Of a DNA stretch of 64,000 nt, positions 55,750-61,611 are shown one piece after another. The translations under genes and the position numbers were made by a program. The notes under the pieces are model-generated. The model worked only from the letters and a program-made list of their open reading frames with translations. It did not search any database and was not told the origin of the DNA. This DNA is from DASUPK01 sp963815665 (GTDB lineage Bacteria > Actinomycetota > Thermoleophilia > Solirubrobacterales > 70-9): positions 248,001 through 312,000 of the forward strand of contig CAWFHN010000013.1 of NCBI GenBank assembly GCA_963815665.1, given 5' to 3'. The first letter of the stretch is position 1, and the number at the start of each line of letters is the position of its first letter.

Positions 55750-57741
55750 TCACTTGCCCTGCCACTTGGCCGACCGCTTCTGCAGGAAGGCCGATATGCC
55801 CTCCTTCCCATCTTCCGACAGGAACGCAGTCGCGAAGCCCTGCTTCTCGGCCTCGATGCCCTCGTCGAGGTCACCCTTGTACGAGACCCTCTTGATCTGC
55901 TCGACGGCCAGTGGCGCCTGCGCGGCGAGCTTCTTCGCCCAGGCCAGCGCGGTGTCGAACAGCTCCTCGTCGGGGACCAGCGCGTCAGCGAGACCCCACT
56001 GCGAAGCCTCGGGCGCCAGGACGGCGTCCCCGGTCAGGTTCATCTCCAGGGCCTTCGAGGGGCCCACCAGGCGCGGCAGCCGCTGAGTGCCGCCGAAGCC
56101 GGGGATGATCCCGAGGTTGATCTCCGGCTGGCCGAAGATGGCGGACTGGGCCGCGACCCGGAAATCGCAGGCCATGGAGAGCTCGCACCCGCCGCCGTAG
56201 GCGATCGCGTTCACGGCTGCCACGGTGGACACGCGGCTTTGACCGAGCTCGCGCAGCAGCGCGTGTCCACCGTCGATCAGTTCGGCGCCCTGAGCCTCGT
56301 CCATGCTCGTGAACGACTTGACGTCGGCCCCGGCGGAGAAGACGACCGGCAGCGAGCTGTAGATCACCATCGCGTTGATCTCGTCATCCGCCTTGACCTC
56401 CTCCCAGACCTTTCCGAGGTCCTGGATCACCTGCGGGGAGATGGCGTTCATCGGCGGGTTGGCGAGCCATGCGATCGCTACGTCGCCGCGCTTTTCGAGC
56501 TTGACCGTGCCCTCGGCGTCGGTCTGCGGATAGGCATAGAAGCCCTGGCCTGACTTCAGCCCGAGCCGCCCCTGGGCCACGAGGCGCTTGATCGTCAGGG
56601 GGGGTGCGAAGCGCTCACCGTGGCTCTCCTCGAACTTCTCCAGCTTCTCGAGGATCGTGTCGAGCCCCTCGAGATCGGCCTTCCAGAAGGGCGGGAAGAG
56701 GCCGCGGCGAGGGTCCAGGCCGGCCCCGGCCATCATCCCGAGGTCGATCTCGCGGACCGTGCAGATGCCCTCCTCGAGCACCTTGCAGGCCTCGACCAGC
56801 GACTTGAGCATGAGCAGGTCAGCGAGCTCATCGCCGTTCGGTTCGGCCTCCCCATCGATGTTCGGCTCGCCGTCCTTGTAGTAGCCCTCGCCTCCGGACT
56901 TGGCACCGAGCTTGCCGTCGGCAACGAGCTTCTGCGTCCCCTTGTGAACGTAGAAGCTGTCGCCGTAGGACTCATGCAGGTACTCGGCGACGTGCAGCAC
57001 GGTGTCGAGGCCGAGCATGTCGATCAGGAAGAACGGCCCCATTGGGGCGACGTTCGCGCCGGCGATGACCTCGTCGATCTTCTTGATCGAGAGTCCCTTC
57101 TCCTCCTGCTCCCGCCAGATCTCGCCGACCCCGGAGTTCAGGATCCGGTTGACGACGAAGCCCGGGACCTCCCTGCAGGTGATCGGCTGCTTGCGGATCG
57201 CCTGGGCGAAGTTGAAGGCCGTGGACATCGTGTCGCGGGAGGTGTCCTCGCCGCCGATGATCTCCACCAGCGGCATCACCGAGGCGGGGAAGAAGAAATG
57301 GAACCCGACGACCTTGCCGGGACGGAGCGTCTCGCGGCCCATCTCGGTGATCGAGAGCGAGGAGGTGTTGGAGGCGAGGATGGCGTGGCCCGGGGTGACC
57401 TCGTCGAGCTCGCGGTAGACGGACTTCTTGATCTCCATCCGCTCGGGGACGGCCTCGATCACGAAGTCGACGTCGCCGAACTCGTCGTAGGTGGTGGCGC
57501 CGGTGATCAGGCCCATCACCTCCTCGAGGCGGGCGTCGGCTGCCTCCTGGGTCAGCTTCTCCTTCGAGACCAGCCTGTCGAGCTGGGACTTGGTCACCTC
57601 GCGCGACTTCTCCAGCGCGTGATCGACAAACTCCTGCTCGACGTCCTTGACCACCACCGGGATGTCGGCGTTGGCGATTACCTGGGCGATCTCGCCGCCC
57701 ATCGTGCCGCCGCCCAGCACGGCAGCCTTGAAGACAAACAT
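55750..57741 (-). CDS. 3-hydroxyacyl-CoA dehydrogenase / enoyl-CoA hydratase fusion, dehydrogenase first
   Basis: Bifunctional beta-oxidation protein of 663 residues. The N-terminal part is a 3-hydroxyacyl-CoA dehydrogenase with NAD fold AAVLGGGTMGGEIAQVIA, catalytic region ASNTSSLSITEM, GFHFFFPASVMPLVEII and a second helical half. From about residue 410 an enoyl-CoA hydratase/isomerase follows, with SAGADVKSF and the oxyanion motif AIAYGGGCELSMACDFR, FGQPEINLGIIPGFGGTQRL. This is the opposite domain order to E. coli FadB and FadJ, where the hydratase comes first. The ATG has GGAGGA upstream. Confidence 0.94.
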   Translation of the reverse strand: MFVFKAAVLGGGTMGGEIAQVIANADIPVVVKDVEQEFVDHALEKSREVTKSQLDRLVSKEKLTQEAADARLEEVMGLITGATTYDEFGDVDFVIEAVPERMEIKKSVYRELDEVTPGHAILASNTSSLSITEMGRETLRPGKVVGFHFFFPASVMPLVEIIGGEDTSRDTMSTAFNFAQAIRKQPITCREVPGFVVNRILNSGVGEIWREQEEKGLSIKKIDEVIAGANVAPMGPFFLIDMLGLDTVLHVAEYLHESYGDSFYVHKGTQKLVADGKLGAKSGGEGYYKDGEPNIDGEAEPNGDELADLLMLKSLVEACKVLEEGICTVREIDLGMMAGAGLDPRRGLFPPFWKADLEGLDTILEKLEKFEESHGERFAPPLTIKRLVAQGRLGLKSGQGFYAYPQTDAEGTVKLEKRGDVAIAWLANPPMNAISPQVIQDLGKVWEEVKADDEINAMVIYSSLPVVFSAGADVKSFTSMDEAQGAELIDGGHALLRELGQSRVSTVAAVNAIAYGGGCELSMACDFRVAAQSAIFGQPEINLGIIPGFGGTQRLPRLVGPSKALEMNLTGDAVLAPEASQWGLADALVPDEELFDTALAWAKKLAAQAPLAVEQIKRVSYKGDLDEGIEAEKQGFATAFLSEDGKEGISAFLQKRSAKWQGK

Positions 57742-57795
57742 TTAGAGGTTCCTCCGAAGGTCGTTTGGCCGCGACAGGCTATTAGGCTCGAACGG

Positions 57796-58293
57796 ATGCC
57801 GCCGCGCCAACCTCCCCGCCCCGAGACCGCCGATGTTCGCCGCGCCGCGCCCGCCGATGCTGCGGACCTGGCGCGCCTGATGGACGACTTCCAGGTGGAA
57901 TTCAGCGAGCCCAGCCCCGGTGTCACCATCCTCACCCAGCGCTATGCGGCGTTGCTGGAAAGCGGCGGCGTCGCCGCGCTGCTCGCCGGAGGTGGCCCCG
58001 ACGGCTTCGCGCAGCTTCGCTTTCGCCCATCGGTGATCACCGGTGCCCGCGACGCCTATCTGGAGGAGCTCTACGTGGTTCCCGCAAGGCGCCGGCGGGG
58101 CCTCGGCAGGGCGCTGCTGCAGGAGGCGATGGCAACCGCCCGCCGGGAGGGCGCAACCCATATCGACATCGCCGTCGACGAGAGCGACGAGGCTGCCGTC
58201 AACCTCTACCAGAGCCTTGGGTTCACGAACCGCGAGCCGGGGCCCGGCGGGGGCCTGATGTTCTTCTACGAGCGCGAGCTCGAGTCGCCGTAA
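57796..58293 (+). CDS. GNAT-family N-acetyltransferase
   Basis: Acetyltransferase of 165 residues. The acetyl-CoA pyrophosphate loop is VVPARRRRGLGRALLQEAM, preceded by the strand AYLEELYV, and the C-terminal motif is VNLYQSLGFTNRE. An N-terminal segment (VRRAAPADAADLARLMDDFQVEF) is the usual helix pair that binds the acceptor. The acceptor substrate cannot be told. It is divergent from the beta-oxidation gene by 54 bp and overlaps the PadR gene end by 28 bp on the opposite strand. Confidence 0.9.
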   Translation: MPPRQPPRPETADVRRAAPADAADLARLMDDFQVEFSEPSPGVTILTQRYAALLESGGVAALLAGGGPDGFAQLRFRPSVITGARDAYLEELYVVPARRRRGLGRALLQEAMATARREGATHIDIAVDESDEAAVNLYQSLGFTNREPGPGGGLMFFYERELESP

Positions 58294-58745
58294 ACGGCGC
58301 CCTTGATCAGCGACACGGACTGGATCACCGAGTCGAGGAAAGGCTCAACCTCAGATCGAAGGCGCTTGTACTCGCGACGCCCGGCGGGAGTGATCGAGTA
58401 ATACCGCCTGGTGCGGCGGTCCGGCAGCTCCCAGCGACCCTCGACCAATCCTTGACCCTCCATCTCCCTGAGCAGGGGATACATCGTGTTCGGGTTGACC
58501 GAGATCGCTCCCTGCGTGATCTCCTCGATCGACTCGATCAGCCTGTTGCCGTAGGTCGGCTCCCGCGCGACCAGGTGCAGTACGAGCAGGGGGAAGACGT
58601 CGCGCCGCCTGATGTCCCCGCCGAACGCGTCGGACGGGCGGCCGCGCCGACGGCCATCTCGCGCCTGCACTCCCTCGGCGCCGGCCCTCGCCGCTTGGGC
58701 CACCGCCTCCGAGATCGGCTTCCCTCTTCCCTCTCGATCTGCCAC
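58266..58745 (-). CDS. PadR-family transcriptional regulator
   Basis: Winged-helix regulator of 159 residues. After a basic, Gly/Arg-rich N-terminal extension of about 45 residues comes the PadR domain: FPLLVLHLVAREPTYGNRLIESIEE, SVNPNTMYPLLREMEGQGLVEGRWELPDRRTRRYYSITPAGRREYK, with a C-terminal dimerisation helix. PadR proteins usually repress detoxification or efflux genes and often their own. The upstream 58746-58904 stretch carries the promoter region but no operator I would name. It is divergent from the riboswitch-led operon, so control of that operon is possible. Confidence 0.88.
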   Translation of the reverse strand: MADREGRGKPISEAVAQAARAGAEGVQARDGRRRGRPSDAFGGDIRRRDVFPLLVLHLVAREPTYGNRLIESIEEITQGAISVNPNTMYPLLREMEGQGLVEGRWELPDRRTRRYYSITPAGRREYKRLRSEVEPFLDSVIQSVSLIKGAVYGDSSSRS

Positions 58746-58904
58746 TGGCCGGCGAGTCTACGGGTCTACTTACTCGTAACCAGATCCACTCGAATTCCGC
58801 TCTGAGCGGACATCCGGTTAAGGGCGAGTCAAGCCTTCCTTAAGTGTGCGCAGCATCACGCACGGTCCAGATTGGGACGCGGAATATCGGGTACATCACC
58901 GCGA

Positions 58905-59034
58905 CCTGCCCGGCATTCCGAACCGCCGGCGCACCTGACGCAGGCGGGCGGGGGACCCAAGGTAGGTGGGGCTAATCGACCGGTAATCCGGTTGTAGCGG
59001 CGAAGGTCGCGAGCCCGGCAGCTAACCCCGCAGG
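58905..59034 (+). promoter_or_regulatory. cyclic di-AMP riboswitch (ydaO/yuaA class)
   Basis: Aptamer in the leader of the exopolysaccharide-like operon. Diagnostic blocks in the right order: GGGGGACCCA, GTGGGGCTAATC (class consensus GGGGUGAAUC), and the 3' end CGAGCCCGGCAGCTAACCCCGCAGG (class consensus GAACCCGACAGCUAACCUCGUAGGC). The closing stem pairs CCTGC (58905-58909) with GCAGG (59030-59034). Just after it, CCTC (59039-59042) can pair with GAGG (59051-59054) inside the AGGAGG ribosome binding site, which may be the switching element. In actinobacteria this class controls cell-wall enzyme genes. Coordinates are by eye. Confidence 0.85.
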
Positions 59035-59060
59035 AAATCCTCAAACACAGGAGGTTGTCG

Positions 59061-59831
59061 ATGAGTGCGCATCACGGCGCGCCTGGATTCAGGCGTCCTC
59101 AGATGACAACACCGGCCTACTCGGCCGCACCGCAGGGCTCCTCAATTCCCGCGAGATCCGGTCCGCCGGTGATCAAGCGGAAGGCGATGCTGGTCGCCGC
59201 TGCGACGCTCTGCGCTCCGGCGCTCGCGGTCGCGGCACTGGGCGCGATCGGGGCCACGACCGGTGGCAACCAGGCCGGCATGGGTTCCCTCGCCGGGACC
59301 GCGGGCCTCCGCGGGTCGACAACCGGGGCTGCCTCCACGCAGGCACCACCGGCAACGGCGGGCAAGCTTGACACGATGCAGAACGGCGCGGGCAAATCCC
59401 CCGCGGGGACGCACCACGCCCGGCAGCACCCGGGCACAGGCGCGCCGGCGCAGAAGCCGTCGCACCCCCTGACACCGCCACCGTCAAACCACATAGGCCG
59501 AATCCAGCCTCACGTCCAGCCCACCATGCCCGGCGCGTCGACGTCTGACCCGACTCAGCCCGGCGCGCCGACGAACTCGACCAGCGGCGGCGGCTCGGGA
59601 GCGACGCTCGGCTCGGGCTCAGGTTCGGGCTCCGGCACGTCCGGATCGGGCTCCGGCACGTCCGGATCGGGCTCCGGCACGTCCGGATCGGGCTCCGGCT
59701 CCGGGTCGGGTACAGGCTCCGGGTCGGGCACCGGCTCCGGGTCCGGGTCCGGGTCGGGCACCGGCTCCGGGTCGGGCACGGGTACCAGCGGACCGTCGGA
59801 CAGCCTCGACGGCGGCTCCGGCGGTGGCTAG
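59061..59831 (+). CDS. single-pass membrane protein with Gly/Ser repeat tail
   Basis: Protein of 256 residues, first gene after the c-di-AMP riboswitch. A polar N-terminus (about 40 residues) precedes one hydrophobic segment (KRKAMLVAAATLCAPALAVAALGAIGA), then a long Ala/Gly/Pro/Thr-rich region and about 75 residues of GSGSGT-type repeats ending SLDGGSGGG. The remainder would be extracytoplasmic and unstructured, as in cell-wall-spanning or matrix-associated proteins. The ATG at 59061 has AGGAGG at a six-base distance. Its stop overlaps the GTG of the next gene (GTGGCTAG). I do not recognise a family. Confidence 0.75.
   Translation: MSAHHGAPGFRRPQMTTPAYSAAPQGSSIPARSGPPVIKRKAMLVAAATLCAPALAVAALGAIGATTGGNQAGMGSLAGTAGLRGSTTGAASTQAPPATAGKLDTMQNGAGKSPAGTHHARQHPGTGAPAQKPSHPLTPPPSNHIGRIQPHVQPTMPGASTSDPTQPGAPTNSTSGGGSGATLGSGSGSGSGTSGSGSGTSGSGSGTSGSGSGSGSGTGSGSGTGSGSGSGSGTGSGSGTGTSGPSDSLDGGSGGG
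59631..59693 (+). repeat. 21-bp tandem repeat, three perfect copies
   Basis: Unit TCCGGCACGTCCGGATCGGG plus C repeated three times without change, inside the Gly/Ser tail of the membrane protein gene. It is in frame (7 residues per unit, GTSGSGS), so unit number can vary without a frameshift. Looser 6- and 12-bp repeats of the same kind continue to about 59780. Confidence 0.9.
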
Positions 59832-61611
59832 GACCGGGGGCAGAACCCCGGACAACCCGCGCACCGCCGCAGCATTCGCGGAGGACGACCCCGGCGACGG
59901 GGTGGTCGCTCCGCGCGAAGGCGAGGCTGACGGGAACGGCCGGCCGGACGGCCGGCATTTCGCCATGCCGCAGGACACGGGGACGCGGATGCGCGCGGTG
60001 GTCCGCGCGATGCGCACCCGAGTGCCGAGCAAGCCCCCGCTTCCCTCGCTGAAGCCCAAGCCCCAGCTGGAGGAGCCGGAGGACTCCGCCCCGGCCCAGC
60101 CGGCCACCGTCGAGGCACCGCCTGCCCAGGCCGAACGACACTTCGCGAGCAGCTGGAGGCAGCGGCGGCCGTGGATGATCGTCGGCGCCCTGATGGTCGT
60201 CGGGCTCGCGGTGCGAGTAGTGCTGATGCGCAGCATCTGGGTCGACGAGGCGATCAGCATCCACCAGGCGCACATGTCGCTGGGAAGCATGCTCGACAAC
60301 CTGCGGGCGACGGATCGCCATCCCCCGCTCCACTATCTGATCCTCTGGCTGGTTGTCCGGTTGTTCGGCGACGGGGAGCTTGCTGTACGCGGTCCGTCGA
60401 TCCTGGCGAGCGCGGCGCTGATCCCGATTCTGTTCGTCACCGGCCGAGAGCTCTTCGATCGGCGCACCGGGCTGGTTGCGGCCGGCTTGGCGACCTTTGC
60501 CCCTCTGATCGTCTGGTACGGGCAGGAGGCGAGGATGTACTCCCTCTTCATGCTGCTCGGTGCCGTGGCGCTCTGGGCGCAGGTCAAGGTGCTGCGCGAC
60601 GGCCGCAACCGCTACTGGGTCGCGTACGCGGGGGTCACGATCGCGCTGCTCTACACGCACTACTTCGCGCTGATCCCGATCGCGATCCAGCAGGTCGTCT
60701 TCGCCGTGGCCGCCTGGAAGCGGTCGCGCGCCGGGCTGCCCGTCCGCCATCTCGTGATCGGGATCTGGCTCACCTGGCTGGCGCTGCTCGTGGCCGCCGC
60801 TCCACTCGCGTCGTTCGCCGCCGAGCAGTTCAGCCACAGCCAGGCAGCCGGCATGGGCTTCGGCGGCGCTCCGAGCGCCGCCGCACCCCTGTCCATCCCG
60901 GGGAGCAGCGCCTCGCTCTACGCCATCCTCTCCAACTTCGTCTGGGCGATCTGGGGCTATCACGCGAACAGCACGATGCTGCGGATCGCGGCGCTCTGGC
61001 CCCTCCTGATGCTGCTCTCGCTGGCGCTGATGGGCCAGCGGCGCTCGGACTGGACGCGGGTGGTGCTGGCGCTCGCGCTCGGGCCCATCGTCGTTCTCCT
61101 GTTCGTCGGGCTGGTGAAGCGCGACCTGTTCGAGGTCCGCTACTTCATCGCCACGGTCCCGATGATGATGCTGCTGCTGGCGCGCGCGGTCGCGGGCGGC
61201 GCCCGCCGCCGGACGCCGGCGATCGTCGCCACCGCGGCACTCGGGCTGACCCTCGTGATCGGGCTGGCGGACCAGCAGCTCAACCCGAACAACCCGCGCG
61301 ACTTCGACTTCCGCGGAGCGCTCACGCAGATCCGCAGCGAGGCGAAGCCCGGCGACACGGTTCTCTACGCACCCGACTACCTGCGCGACGTCGTGGGCTA
61401 CTACTCGCCCGGGGTTCGCACGGAGTCCCTCAGCGACGCGGAGGCCCACGGGATGCCGACGAGCGGCCACGTGTACCTGATGGGCAGCTTCCTCGATGAC
61501 CCGGGAATCGCCGCGCAGGTCGGGACGGGCCGCTACGACCTGAGTCGGCACCCCCACAAGCTGCTCCGCACGATCAACCGCAAGCGGATCCACATCTGGG
61601 TGTACTCGTGA
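59824..61611 (+). CDS. GT-C-fold membrane glycosyltransferase (GT39/ArnT-like)
   Basis: Integral membrane protein of 595 residues. After a polar, Pro-rich N-terminus of about 115 residues come roughly nine to ten membrane helices. The first loop has the GT-C acidic motif WVDEAISIHQAH and the following DRHPPLHYLIL, as in polyprenol-dependent mannosyl and aminoarabinose transferases; later YGQEARMYSLFMLLG and YTHYFALIPI are also typical of this branch. The C-terminus is a soluble extracytoplasmic domain (DFDFRGALTQIRSEAKPGDTVLYAP). It should transfer a sugar from a lipid carrier outside the membrane. GTG start overlaps the upstream stop; its own stop overlaps the next start. Confidence 0.88.
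   Translation: MARTGGRTPDNPRTAAAFAEDDPGDGVVAPREGEADGNGRPDGRHFAMPQDTGTRMRAVVRAMRTRVPSKPPLPSLKPKPQLEEPEDSAPAQPATVEAPPAQAERHFASSWRQRRPWMIVGALMVVGLAVRVVLMRSIWVDEAISIHQAHMSLGSMLDNLRATDRHPPLHYLILWLVVRLFGDGELAVRGPSILASAALIPILFVTGRELFDRRTGLVAAGLATFAPLIVWYGQEARMYSLFMLLGAVALWAQVKVLRDGRNRYWVAYAGVTIALLYTHYFALIPIAIQQVVFAVAAWKRSRAGLPVRHLVIGIWLTWLALLVAAAPLASFAAEQFSHSQAAGMGFGGAPSAAAPLSIPGSSASLYAILSNFVWAIWGYHANSTMLRIAALWPLLMLLSLALMGQRRSDWTRVVLALALGPIVVLLFVGLVKRDLFEVRYFIATVPMMMLLLARAVAGGARRRTPAIVATAALGLTLVIGLADQQLNPNNPRDFDFRGALTQIRSEAKPGDTVLYAPDYLRDVVGYYSPGVRTESLSDAEAHGMPTSGHVYLMGSFLDDPGIAAQVGTGRYDLSRHPHKLLRTINRKRIHIWVYS

Noticed and set aside
59173..61593. 806-codon minus-strand open frame opposite the repeat protein and GT-C genes
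   Set aside because: Its product is Arg/Asp/Glu/Gly-rich without motifs, a mirror of high-GC codon bias on the coding strand; the plus-strand genes have clear motifs.
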